A DNA stretch of 64,000 nt from an uncultured Fulvivirga sp. (GTDB lineage Bacteria > Bacteroidota > Bacteroidia > Cytophagales > Cyclobacteriaceae). Location of the stretch: assembly GCA_947500555.1 (NCBI GenBank), contig CANMSE010000003.1:558001-622000 (forward strand), written 5' to 3'. The notes below the pieces were generated by a model that had not been told where the DNA came from, ran no database searches, and saw only the letters and a program-made list of their open reading frames with translations. Shown here in pieces: positions 8,299 through 17,092 of this stretch (position 1 is its first letter; every line of letters begins with the position of its first letter). A program made the translations under genes and the position numbers.

Positions 8299-8823
8299 AT
8301 GAATAAAATGATCATAGTTACCCGAGTATTGGGCCTTCTATTTATTGCCTTTTTAGCAAGTTGTGACAGTGACGACAGTATTTCTGAATTTTTGAATTCC
8401 CAGACTGATGACTCAGGAATTGAGGTTAACCTCGACAAACAACTCATTTTATCAATAATTAATGACTACAGAACACAAGGTGTTAATTGTGGTTCATCAG
8501 CTAAAGGTCCTTCCAATAAGCTTGTTTGGAATGATTTTTTAGCACAAGCTGCAAAGGAACATTGCGTGGATATGTTTGCTAATGACTTTTCACATACAGG
8601 TTCTGACGGTTCTTCGTTTTCACAACGTGCTAAAACTGCCGGGTTTGATGGTCAACCGTTAGGTGAAAATATAGCCAGAGGTCAAGGAACGGAAGCCGCA
8701 GTAATGAAAGCCTGGATAGAAAGCACGGGCCATTGCAACAATATCATGAACGGAAAGGCTACCCAAGTTGGTGTAGCACGTTCTGAGGAAGGCAACTATT
8801 GGACCATGGTAACAGGTAAATAG
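8299..8823 (+). CDS. CAP (SCP/PR1) domain lipoprotein
   Basis: 174-residue secreted lipoprotein. A lipoprotein signal peptide ends in 'LAS|C' with Cys22 as the lipidation site, followed by an acidic linker. Residues from about 50 to the end form a CAP domain, with 'LVWNDFLAQAAKEHCVDM', 'FSHTGSDGSSFSQRAK', 'LGENIARG' and 'AWIESTGHCNNIM', including the conserved His/Glu/His positions. Bacterial CAP proteins have no firmly established activity. The C-terminus is short, ending right at 'YWTMVTGK', which is within the final strand of the domain. Monocistronic by position. Confidence 0.93.
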   Translation: MNKMIIVTRVLGLLFIAFLASCDSDDSISEFLNSQTDDSGIEVNLDKQLILSIINDYRTQGVNCGSSAKGPSNKLVWNDFLAQAAKEHCVDMFANDFSHTGSDGSSFSQRAKTAGFDGQPLGENIARGQGTEAAVMKAWIESTGHCNNIMNGKATQVGVARSEEGNYWTMVTGK

Positions 8824-8868
8824 GAGCTGCATTATATGAATGTTTTTGCATTACCTTTTATAGCTAGA

Positions 8869-11538
8869 CTACTCTGATCTGATAGTTTCTGTTGGACTGA
8901 TCATTGCAGCTTTCAACGTATGAAAGCTAATAGTAAGCAAAGCAATCAAAATTGATATACCGCCTCCCAATAGAAACAGATCAAAACTAAGGTCAATTCT
9001 GTAAGCAAAATCTTTTAGCCAATTATTCATCATCCAGTAGGTAATTGGTACAGATAATATAATACCTAAAAGGAGTTGTAGCGAAAAGTTGTTCAGCAAT
9101 AACCTGAATATTGAAAACTCCGATGCACCAATTACTTTGCGGATGCCTATTTCCTTCTCCTTGCTTCTAACTACCAAAACAGTCAGACCTAATAGCCCCA
9201 AACTGGCTATTAAAATGGATAGAATAGTGGCTACAGAAAGTAAGCGATTCATCCTGCTTTCACTGGCATACTGAGCTTTCATATTGTCCTCGACAAATGA
9301 AAAATTGAGCTCTTCATCTGGAAATGTGCTTTTCCATTCTTTAGTCAGAATATCCTTCACTTCAGACAACTGACTGCCTTTGTATTGAAATACCAATTTA
9401 GGGATTGGCGAATCGTCAAAGTTCATATCACTGATACCCTGCATAATGAGACTAACATTTTGTGTCATAACCAATGGTTCTACTTCATGGTGAAGCGAAG
9501 AATAGTTAAAGTTTTCTGTGACACCAATTATGACATGATCATCAAAACCCTTTCCGGGTAATTGCTTTCCAATTGGATCAATGAGCTCAAAATGCTCTAC
9601 TGCGGCTTGATTTAATATGATCGATTGTCGTTTATCCGAGTCACTTGAGGGATCAAACGCCCGACCTTCCTTCACTTGAATATGGAAGGTCTGGAAGTAT
9701 CCAGGATCTACAGCTACCATTCTAAACTGCCTGAATATTTTAGTGTCATCTGTGTATGAAAGTGCCGTCCAACCGGAGTTACCAAATACGTGATTGCCCA
9801 TGCCTATATTACTTATCTCAGGATATAGACTTAGTTTTTCTCGTAGTTGCTCTCCTTTCTCCATGGCTGAGCCAACGGCCTCTGATAGAGATTGTGCCGT
9901 GGGATTTCTATAAAGAGGGACAGATACTGTAGCATCATAGGAAAAGCCTTTATCATTATTCTGAATGAAAGACAGCTGCTTACGCATGATCAGGGTGGAA
10001 CTTATCAAGAATACGGTGATAAGAAATTGAAATATTACCATGCCGCTACGGATGTATTGCTTACCTGTAGAGGTACGAGAACCTCTGAATATATCAGTCG
10101 CTTTCATTCTGGATAGAACTATGGCCGGGTATATGCCCGAAGCGAAACCTATTATGACGATTAAAAATAGATATAGAACAAGATGCCAGGATTCAAATTT
10201 AAGCTGTACATCAGCGGCCGTTAGATCATTAAAAATAGGTAATACCAGATATGTCAATGCCAACCCAATACCAAATGCTATTATGATTATCAAAAAACTC
10301 TCGCTTAAGTACTGACTGACAAGTGACTTTCGTTCAGCACCCATAGCCTTTCTTACACCAACTTCTTTAGTTCTCTTCAGTGACTGACCAATAGCAAGAG
10401 TAGTATAATTTATACATGCAGTAAGCAATACCAGAATGCTAATAACACCCAGTATAGTAACATAATCCGGATTACCCACTGGTGCTATTCCCACCGGCAC
10501 CTCAGTATTCAAGTGTATATCAGAAAGTGGTTGAAAGCCGATGTTATAAACCCCTTCGTCCACTCGCTCTTTTAAGTAACTCATCACCACATCTGGAATA
10601 GCGGCTTCTACACTATTGATACTGCTATTTTCCTTAATTAAAACATAGGTTTCAGGACTGATTGAAAACCAATTAGCGAGCCTGTTCTTACTATATAAAT
10701 CAATATTATTCTCATTAGAAATAGCCATATCAAAACTGATACTAGACTCTTTAGGAATATCATCAAATATCCCTGTTACTATGAAATCATTAATATTACC
10801 TAGCATTTCTATAGGAAGTGTTTGACCTATGGCAGAAGTGCTTCCAAAATACTTAACTGCGTAAGATTTGGACAGTACTATATAACGTTTACCTTCAAGA
10901 GGATTACTCAGATCTCCTTCAATTAAGTCAAAATCAAAAACAGAAAAAATTTCCGGACTTAGTATAGCTATCCTTTCATTGATTCGATCAGAACCCGAGC
11001 CGACCAGATAATTATTTTCATCAAACTGAACAGCGGTTTCAATCTCACCAAAGTTATCTTCCAGGAATTCTTCAAAAAGTAATGGAGTAGTAGAATTGAA
11101 AAATACCTTATCCTCACTATATACTTCCTTTAGCCATACTCGGTAGATCCTGTCTCGTTTGGTATTGAATTGGTCATAGCTCAATTCTTGTTTTACATAA
11201 AAACCCGTGAGAAAAAAGCACATAATGCCAATAGCAAGTCCCGTGATATTTAGCGCAGTATAAAATTTGTTATGCTTCAAAAGCCTAAGTGCTATCTTCA
11301 AATTGTTTCTGGTCATCATAAATGTTGTCATTTTATTTTTTGAATTCCGTTTAATTACTGAGTAGCGAAATGACCGGAGTACTAACCATGTATAGTACAG
11401 TTTGGCCTTCAAAGGCTTTTTTTCTTGGATATAATGATCAAAGACTTCATAAAGGTCTCCTTGTAAATCTTCCAGAAGATTTGGGTTGCAATACCATTCC
11501 AGCAATCGATCAGCCCATTTAGGAGGTTGATGGTTCAT
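8869..11538 (-). CDS. FtsX/MacB-like ABC transporter permease with permease prefix domain
   Basis: 889-residue membrane protein. The N-terminal 60 residues ('PPKWADRLLEWYCNPNLLED') match the prefix domain found in front of many Bacteroidota FtsX-type permeases. After a transmembrane helix and a large extracytoplasmic MacB_PCD domain come two FtsX-like blocks of membrane helices ('VGVRKAMGAERKSLVSQYL' near 400 and 'IGIRKVIGASEFSIFRLLL' near 815), giving about eight helices in all. No ATPase gene adjoins. The upstream PadR gene is 2 bp away and surely cotranscribed, so expression is likely under PadR control. Substrate unknown; peptide or lipid export is usual for the superfamily. Confidence 0.92.
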   Translation of the reverse strand: MNHQPPKWADRLLEWYCNPNLLEDLQGDLYEVFDHYIQEKKPLKAKLYYTWLVLRSFRYSVIKRNSKNKMTTFMMTRNNLKIALRLLKHNKFYTALNITGLAIGIMCFFLTGFYVKQELSYDQFNTKRDRIYRVWLKEVYSEDKVFFNSTTPLLFEEFLEDNFGEIETAVQFDENNYLVGSGSDRINERIAILSPEIFSVFDFDLIEGDLSNPLEGKRYIVLSKSYAVKYFGSTSAIGQTLPIEMLGNINDFIVTGIFDDIPKESSISFDMAISNENNIDLYSKNRLANWFSISPETYVLIKENSSINSVEAAIPDVVMSYLKERVDEGVYNIGFQPLSDIHLNTEVPVGIAPVGNPDYVTILGVISILVLLTACINYTTLAIGQSLKRTKEVGVRKAMGAERKSLVSQYLSESFLIIIIAFGIGLALTYLVLPIFNDLTAADVQLKFESWHLVLYLFLIVIIGFASGIYPAIVLSRMKATDIFRGSRTSTGKQYIRSGMVIFQFLITVFLISSTLIMRKQLSFIQNNDKGFSYDATVSVPLYRNPTAQSLSEAVGSAMEKGEQLREKLSLYPEISNIGMGNHVFGNSGWTALSYTDDTKIFRQFRMVAVDPGYFQTFHIQVKEGRAFDPSSDSDKRQSIILNQAAVEHFELIDPIGKQLPGKGFDDHVIIGVTENFNYSSLHHEVEPLVMTQNVSLIMQGISDMNFDDSPIPKLVFQYKGSQLSEVKDILTKEWKSTFPDEELNFSFVEDNMKAQYASESRMNRLLSVATILSILIASLGLLGLTVLVVRSKEKEIGIRKVIGASEFSIFRLLLNNFSLQLLLGIILSVPITYWMMNNWLKDFAYRIDLSFDLFLLGGGISILIALLTISFHTLKAAMISPTETIRSE

Positions 11539-11540
11539 GA

Positions 11541-11870
11541 TTATACAGAGAAGGCTAGTTTAGGCAATTTATTATACAGGGATGTTCTTGCTTCCATCGT
11601 TTCGTCCAGCACCTTCCTACCGGCTTGAGACAATGTGAAAAACTTCTTCCTTCTCCCGCCCCTTTCTTTAGTAGCTCCCCCCATGGTGGAGGTGATGAAC
11701 CCTTTCTCTTCTAACCTTCTCAAAACGGAGTGGATTGCTGTTATATCCAGTATTCTGCTAGTGTGTTCTTTAATTACCTCAAGTATAGTCACTGCATAAG
11801 CTTCTTCGTACAGTGAACCCACTGCAAGTAAAACCAACTCTTCCAACTCTCCTATCGTAGTTCGTTTCAT
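11541..11870 (-). CDS. PadR-family transcriptional regulator
   Basis: 109-residue winged-helix repressor. The wing and recognition helix are visible in 'ITAIHSVLRRLEEKGFITS' and 'GGRRKKFFTLSQAGRKVL', both typical of PadR proteins. The C-terminal dimerisation helix is short, as in the single-domain (PadR-s1) class. Cotranscribed with the permease gene (2-bp gap). A 13-bp perfect inverted repeat directly upstream of its start is the probable autoregulatory operator. The inducing ligand is unknown. Confidence 0.93.
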   Translation of the reverse strand: MKRTTIGELEELVLLAVGSLYEEAYAVTILEVIKEHTSRILDITAIHSVLRRLEEKGFITSTMGGATKERGGRRKKFFTLSQAGRKVLDETMEARTSLYNKLPKLAFSV

Positions 11871-11879
11871 AATCTAATC

Positions 11880-11933
11880 ATTTGTTGTACAAACGTACAA
11901 TAAATATATTAGTTGTGTTTTTGTACAACAAAT
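11880..11933 (-). promoter_or_regulatory. Probable PadR operator, 13-bp inverted repeat
   Basis: ATTTGTTGTACAA at 11880-11892 is the exact reverse complement of TTGTACAACAAAT at 11921-11933, with 28 bp between the arms. A third GTACA half-site (CGTACAA, 11894-11900) sits just inside the first arm. The repeat covers the region where the promoter of the padR-permease unit must lie, starting 10 bp from the ATG. Confidence 0.7.
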
Positions 11934-12022
11934 TATCACAGCAGCTCCGAAAAAGGAAATGATCGAATATATTGGTGTTTAAAGGCCTTGGGCAGACTAT
12001 TGTATCAAGTTCGAGTTAGGCA

Positions 12023-13351
12023 TTAAAGAATGCCCTGATCTTTTTCAGGAGTTCTATCCACTTTTATTTCGGCTTTTTTTACCCGAATACCATCGACTTC
12101 TAAAATGGTAATAACAGTATCTTCTTCAAGACTAACTTTTAATCCGGGTTCTATTTTATGGCCTGCTTCTTCAACAATTAACCCTGATAGCGTATCTGAA
12201 TGCTCAGAATACAAATTAGTGTCCAACACTTCATTAATTTCATCCAGGGTCGTATCCCCAGCTATTATGTAGGTGTCATTATCCTTCGGTACTATATCCG
12301 TTTCTTCTGTATCAAATTCATCCCATACACTGCCAACTAATTCCTCAAGAACATCTTCTAGTGTAACAATACCAAGTATGGTTCCATGCTCATCCTGAAT
12401 AAAGGCCAGGTGCTGCTTGGCCATTTTAAATTCTTGTAGCAATTTGCCCAGGGGAACATTCTCAGGTATCAAAAGCGGGGATCGTGCCAAGTCTTTCAAA
12501 ATGGTTTTTTCAGAACGCATTAAATCTTTTATGTGAACCACACCAATGAGTCTATCTAGTGAGTCTTCGCAAAGGGGAAACCTACTATGATTTGAGGCTC
12601 TAGCCAGGGCAACATTTTCCTCAAACGATCGATGGTCATTTAGTATCTCTACTTCTCCACGAGGCACCATTACTTTTCTTGTCACTTCATCATCAAATTT
12701 AAACACGGCATTAAGAAGTTTGTGCTCGGTTTTTGAAAGTTCCCCGGTAGCATAAGCTATGGTTAGTGAAGCTCTGATTTCCTCTTCAGTCAAAGGCTCA
12801 TCATGCTCACCAGATCCGGTAATGCCTAAGCCGCGAAGAAAAACATTAGTTACAGCATTGAGAACAAACATAAATGGGAACAGTAAAATGTAAAACACCT
12901 TAAGTAAAAAGGCCGTCCCTAACATGACGGGGCCAGGCCTTCTAATAGCATAAATCTTTGGAACCTGTTCACCTATTACAATATGAAGTGATGTGATTAT
13001 GGTAAATGCAATAGCAAATGCTATTCCATGGAGTACCTTTTCGGAGGTAACTCCCAAATCTAAAATCCATGGACTGATAACATGCGCAATGGCAGGTTCA
13101 CCGATCCATCCGAGTGCTAAAGACGCCATGGTTATACCAAGCTGACATGCGGATAGAGCCATGTTTTGTCTTTTAAACAACCACATCGCTGTAGAAGCAA
13201 AAGGCTGTTTTTCCCGCATCATCGTTTTGATCTTACTCTTTGTGAGTTTGACCATGGCAAATTCTGCCGCTACAAAAAACCCATTTAGTATTATGAATAC
13301 TACAGTAAGTATGATATTGATAGTATCCATTGTATAGTTCGCTTCTTCCAT
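12023..13351 (-). CDS. CNNM/CorC-family (HlyC/CorC) transporter-like protein
   Basis: 442-residue inner membrane protein. An N-terminal CNNM (DUF21) domain of about four membrane helices ('GFFVAAEFAMVKLTKSKI', 'QLGITMASLALGWIGEPA') is followed by two CBS motifs (about 215-335, 'VMVPRGEVEIL' and 'LVGSVWDEFDTEE') and a C-terminal CorC_HlyC domain. Family members mediate or support magnesium export and resistance. The start could be six codons downstream. Its position as last gene of a cluster with MgtE supports a role in magnesium homeostasis, 12 bp after the preceding gene. Confidence 0.92.
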   Translation of the reverse strand: MEEANYTMDTINIILTVVFIILNGFFVAAEFAMVKLTKSKIKTMMREKQPFASTAMWLFKRQNMALSACQLGITMASLALGWIGEPAIAHVISPWILDLGVTSEKVLHGIAFAIAFTIITSLHIVIGEQVPKIYAIRRPGPVMLGTAFLLKVFYILLFPFMFVLNAVTNVFLRGLGITGSGEHDEPLTEEEIRASLTIAYATGELSKTEHKLLNAVFKFDDEVTRKVMVPRGEVEILNDHRSFEENVALARASNHSRFPLCEDSLDRLIGVVHIKDLMRSEKTILKDLARSPLLIPENVPLGKLLQEFKMAKQHLAFIQDEHGTILGIVTLEDVLEELVGSVWDEFDTEETDIVPKDNDTYIIAGDTTLDEINEVLDTNLYSEHSDTLSGLIVEEAGHKIEPGLKVSLEEDTVITILEVDGIRVKKAEIKVDRTPEKDQGIL

Positions 13352-13363
13352 TAAGTTTAGTAA

Positions 13364-14038
13364 TTAGTTAGATGAAAACACTTCTGCCGTAAAGTGATCA
13401 ACCTCATCCATAGAATGAAGCCAATAGTTAGATGAATAGATGGTAATCGAGACGTTATCGGCAGCTTCTGAAATTTCAAATTGCCAGATTATTCCTTCAG
13501 CCTCGGGAAAGGCAGCTCCATTTACCTGATCCTCAAATAGCCTGTTGACTACTGCGTGATCATCCATACCTTTTGCCAGTAGTCGTGTCAAAGTGATTTT
13601 ATTAATATTGGTTAAGTACTCCCTGTTATTTGATGATACTTCAATGACACATTTTATGGCATCCGTCTCAGGAAGTATTCGCGGGAACGTCCATTTTACT
13701 AAAACTGAACAATCAAATAATTCTTTGTGCAGATTAATATCTGTGTACTCTTCCCATAGTTTTTCATCAAGCATTTCATGGGCAAGGTTTTGAATCTGAC
13801 CTTTGGTCAGTTTGTTTCCCAATTTATAATTCAATACCAGTTCAGCGGCCTCGTCTGCCTCAAGTTCTTGCAATGCCATGATAGTGTAATCCTTGAGTTC
13901 ACCAGGATCAATTTGATCCCAGTCATCAAAATCAGCTTGCTGCAGAATTTCTTTAAAATCTTCCTCTTTCCATGAATCAGGTAGCTCATGAATTTCCTTA
14001 AAGGCAAGAACCTTAACTTCAAAAGTTAATTTCATCAA
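13364..14038 (-). CDS. Unknown acidic protein in the Mg/RimK cluster
   Basis: 224-residue soluble protein that I do not recognise. It is acidic, has no signal peptide or membrane segment, and contains helical charged stretches ('ELEADEAAELVLNYKLGNKL') followed by a region of alternating strands ending in 'ISEAADNVSITIYSSNYWLH'. It sits 0 bp after the RimK-type ligase stop and 12 bp before the CNNM gene, so it belongs to the same transcript. Because RimK-type enzymes can add glutamate to protein C-termini, an adjacent unknown protein is a candidate partner, but nothing in the sequence proves this. Confidence 0.8.
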   Translation of the reverse strand: MMKLTFEVKVLAFKEIHELPDSWKEEDFKEILQQADFDDWDQIDPGELKDYTIMALQELEADEAAELVLNYKLGNKLTKGQIQNLAHEMLDEKLWEEYTDINLHKELFDCSVLVKWTFPRILPETDAIKCVIEVSSNNREYLTNINKITLTRLLAKGMDDHAVVNRLFEDQVNGAAFPEAEGIIWQFEISEAADNVSITIYSSNYWLHSMDEVDHFTAEVFSSN

Positions 14039-14920
14039 CTATAACTTAGCCACATTACTTTCTATGTACTCAACTATCTTACCTGCTATATCGACACCGG
14101 TGGCCGTTTCTATTCCTTCCAAACCAGGTGACGAATTAACTTCCAAAACCAATGGCCCGCGTTCAGATTGCAGCAGATCTACCCCGGCAATGGCAAGTCC
14201 CATGCATTCTGCAGCTTTAAGTGCTGTTTCTTTCTCTTTTGCACTTAACTCTATAATATTGGCATGCCCTCCCCTATGCAGATTTGATCTAAACTCGCCT
14301 TCTTTACCTTGCCGCTTCATCGCTCCTACCACTTCACCATTAACAATAAACACACGTATATCCGCACCGCCTGCTTCTTTAATAAACTCTTGCAGGATCA
14401 CACGAGTCTTAAGGCTGTCAAATGCTTCAACAACAGATTTCGCAGCTTTTTCAGTTTCCGCCAGCATAACACCCAGCCCCTGTGTTCCTTCGAGAAGTTT
14501 AATGACTACAGGAGCTTTGCCTATATGTTTTAAAATATTATTTTCTTCCTTACTACTATTGGTGAATGCTGTTCTAGGCATTCTGACTCCTGAACGTGAT
14601 AGAATTTGAAGACTGCGCAATTTATCTCTTGACCTTGTAATAGCCTGAGACTCAACAGCGGTGAAGACATTCATCATTTCAAACTGTCTCACCACGGCAG
14701 TACCATAGAATGTGACTGAAGCACCAATTCTGGGAATTACGGCATCAACACTATCGAGCTTTTCTCCCTTATAGTAAATTACAGGGCCAGAATCCTCCAT
14801 TATAATATCACATTTTAAGTGATCAACCACCATTGCCTCATGGCCTTTTTGCTTTATTGCCTCTACAAGACGTTTGGTAGAATATAGCTTTGGATTTCTT
14901 GATAATACTGCAATTCTCAT
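14039..14920 (-). CDS. RimK-type alpha-L-glutamate ligase family protein
   Basis: 293-residue ATP-grasp ligase. The N-terminus '[20 protein letters not shown]', the ATP-binding '[18 protein letters not shown]', '[20 protein letters not shown]' and the metal-binding '[14 protein letters not shown]' near 260-273 are all characteristic of RimK, which adds glutamate residues to ribosomal protein S6 in Escherichia coli; relatives ligate other amino acids to other acceptors. Adjacent (1 bp) to the unknown 224-residue protein and 30 bp after mgtE. Its location in an ion-transport cluster is unusual and suggests a non-ribosomal target. Confidence 0.9.
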   Translation of the reverse strand: MRIAVLSRNPKLYSTKRLVEAIKQKGHEAMVVDHLKCDIIMEDSGPVIYYKGEKLDSVDAVIPRIGASVTFYGTAVVRQFEMMNVFTAVESQAITRSRDKLRSLQILSRSGVRMPRTAFTNSSKEENNILKHIGKAPVVIKLLEGTQGLGVMLAETEKAAKSVVEAFDSLKTRVILQEFIKEAGGADIRVFIVNGEVVGAMKRQGKEGEFRSNLHRGGHANIIELSAKEKETALKAAECMGLAIAGVDLLQSERGPLVLEVNSSPGLEGIETATGVDIAGKIVEYIESNVAKL

Positions 14921-14950
14921 AGTGATATTGTTTATATAATGATTTTATTT

Positions 14951-16258
14951 TTAAAAGATTCCAAGGGCTGAGCCTAGAACTGTAGCCAGACCTAAGAAAC
15001 TTAAAAAGCCCATTATGTCAGTAACAGTGGTTAATACGATGGATGATGATTGTGCAGGATCCTGACCTACTGCTTTTAATATGATAGGTACTACTGCTCC
15101 TGAAAACCCTGCAATGACCATGGACAGCACCATGGAAGCAGCTATAACCAGTGCTATTCCAAAAGAAGATGACCAAAAGTAAGCGATGATGGAAGTGGTA
15201 AGCGCCACTGCCACGCCATTGATAAATCCTACAGCTACTTCTTTCTTAGCCACTTTCCACCACTGTGCAGTATGAATTTCGCGTAATGCAAGCCCTCGCA
15301 TAGTAACTGCTAACGCTTGGGATCCGGTATTCCCTGACTGCCCGGCTACTACCGGAAGAAAAACAGCTAGTACCGTGACCTGGGCAATCGTATCTTCAAA
15401 TATGCCCACAATGGAAGCAGCCAGAAAAGCTGTGGCTAAGTTTATTTGTAGCCAGGGCAATCTCTTCTTTACTGCAAACATAGGTGATGACAATGCTCTT
15501 TCTTCTCTGCCTGCACCAAACATTGCAAGTACGTCCTCTGACGCATCCTTTTGGGTGGCAGTTATTAATGTCTCACTACGGATAATCCCCAAAAGATGGT
15601 TATTGATATCGACTACCGGTAAATTGATGATCTTTCCTTTTTCAAAAAGCTCTACTGCTTCTTCTGCAGGTGCCATAGCCTGAATGCTTTCACATGGCTC
15701 CACCAAGTCTTTAAGCTTAGTTTCAACAGACGAAATGGCTATATTCTGAATGAATACCTTTCCTAGTAATTCTCCTTTATTACTTGTGACATGGATGTTT
15801 AATATTTTTCTATCACCGATGGTTCTAAGCTTACTAAGCACTTCATCTACCTTATTGTCTGGGTTAAACGTGATTATTTGGGTATCCATTAGGTAACCAG
15901 CAGCGGTTGGCGGATACTCCATCATTTCCTTAATACTCTTCGACCTTGCTTTAGAAAGAAGGGTTAGCTTATTGTTCAGATTGGAGGCCGAAATTCTGGA
16001 TAGCAGTTTGGCCGCCTTGTTAGAATCCAACGATTCGAAAATTGGTATAAAAACCGAATCGCTCATGTTCTCAATCACATTTGCGGTTGTACCTGTTGTA
16101 AGACCTAAAAGTATTTCCTCTCCAGCTTCAGGAGTTACCGCTTGTAAATATTTCAATATTTCTTCAACAGAAAAGGAATCTAAGATGGTGGTTGCCTCGT
16201 GCGTAAACTGTTGAATATATTCCCTGGCTAAGCTATGTTTGATCTCTGCTAATTCCAT
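14951..16258 (-). CDS. mgtE: MgtE-type magnesium channel/transporter
   Basis: 435-residue MgtE. An N-terminal helical MgtE_N domain (about 1-115) precedes a CBS pair (about 120-245, 'YLMDTQIITFNPDNKVDEVL') and a membrane domain of five helices. Channel signatures 'PVVAGQSGNTGSQALAV' and 'SSSIVLTTVTDIMGFLSFLG', with the Asp of the selectivity region, are intact. MgtE imports Mg2+ and is gated by Mg2+ binding to its cytosolic domains. Twelve bp downstream of a soluble paralogue of its own regulatory half (16271-17092), an uncommon arrangement. Confidence 0.95.
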   Translation of the reverse strand: MELAEIKHSLAREYIQQFTHEATTILDSFSVEEILKYLQAVTPEAGEEILLGLTTGTTANVIENMSDSVFIPIFESLDSNKAAKLLSRISASNLNNKLTLLSKARSKSIKEMMEYPPTAAGYLMDTQIITFNPDNKVDEVLSKLRTIGDRKILNIHVTSNKGELLGKVFIQNIAISSVETKLKDLVEPCESIQAMAPAEEAVELFEKGKIINLPVVDINNHLLGIIRSETLITATQKDASEDVLAMFGAGREERALSSPMFAVKKRLPWLQINLATAFLAASIVGIFEDTIAQVTVLAVFLPVVAGQSGNTGSQALAVTMRGLALREIHTAQWWKVAKKEVAVGFINGVAVALTTSIIAYFWSSSFGIALVIAASMVLSMVIAGFSGAVVPIILKAVGQDPAQSSSIVLTTVTDIMGFLSFLGLATVLGSALGIF

Positions 16259-16270
16259 AATTATTGTGTT

Positions 16271-17092
16271 TTAAGACTTAAGATTTTGCTCGGGGTTACC
16301 TAGTAAACTAGTAAGTCCTATTAAATAAAGATCACCTAAAGCATTTCCGGTTTTAATCTCCAGTTTACCTGTAGTGCCCCTGGTTTCTCCTAGTTTTGAT
16401 AGTTCAACCCTTGAAACAACACCCAAAAACAAACCATTAACCTTTACAACAGGAAGTTCGGTAAAAGAGTCGTCCCAATTTTCCAGTGCATCCTTAATGA
16501 GCATGTTGGCAATTATCGGGCTTGATCCTTCTTTCATAATGGATCGAATAAGCTTGTTTGATTCGCTAGCTACCAGTTCGTTTACTTCCACATAACCTAC
16601 AAGCTCTTTCGCCTTGTTTATCACGAACATAATTGGTTTTGCTGAAGCTATCCCTTTCTTAATTTCTATCAGTGCTCTTTCTACAGTGTAGTCTTCAAAA
16701 AGAACGAGAATATCCGTTTTAATATGGGCACCAATTTGTTTTTTATTATAAATCAATGCTCGCTTTAGGTTTGAGCCTAGTTCGTTAGGAAGTTGATCAA
16801 GAGTTTCCTGCTGCTTCGGTTTATCCATGCTTCTCAGAATATTTTCTGCCAGACTTAAAGGAATGGTCGTGAAAATTTGAATTTTATAATCTAGTGGGAC
16901 GTGTTCAAGGACTTTCGCAGCTTTAAAGGCAGGCATATTGGCAAATACTATCCTGGACTTATCTGTAGAAAGGCTTTCTATTAGTATAACAATTTCATGG
17001 ATAGACAACCTCTCAATAGCATCTACCGCATGGTCCGGATGATGGTCAAGAAATTTATCTACAAGTAATTGGTCATTTTCCATTTTCATCAA
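16271..17092 (-). CDS. Stand-alone MgtE_N-CBS protein without membrane domain
   Basis: 273-residue protein homologous to the cytosolic part of MgtE: helical MgtE_N-type superhelix (about 1-120, 'VFANMPAFKAAKVLEHVPL') and a CBS pair (about 125-245, 'VERALIEIKKGIASAKPIMF'). It then ends with a short tail instead of the channel domain. The acidic Mg2+-sensing role of MgtE_N-CBS in the channel makes a regulatory subunit the simplest idea: it could sense Mg2+ or nucleotides and act on the adjacent MgtE. The start overlaps the MscS-type gene by 20 bp. Confidence 0.85.
   Translation of the reverse strand: MMKMENDQLLVDKFLDHHPDHAVDAIERLSIHEIVILIESLSTDKSRIVFANMPAFKAAKVLEHVPLDYKIQIFTTIPLSLAENILRSMDKPKQQETLDQLPNELGSNLKRALIYNKKQIGAHIKTDILVLFEDYTVERALIEIKKGIASAKPIMFVINKAKELVGYVEVNELVASESNKLIRSIMKEGSSPIIANMLIKDALENWDDSFTELPVVKVNGLFLGVVSRVELSKLGETRGTTGKLEIKTGNALGDLYLIGLTSLLGNPEQNLKS

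Noticed and set aside
14064..14609. 181-residue frame antisense to the RimK-type gene
   Set aside because: The opposite strand codes for a clear ATP-grasp enzyme with intact motifs; the antisense frame is serine-rich and low-complexity, as expected for a shadow.
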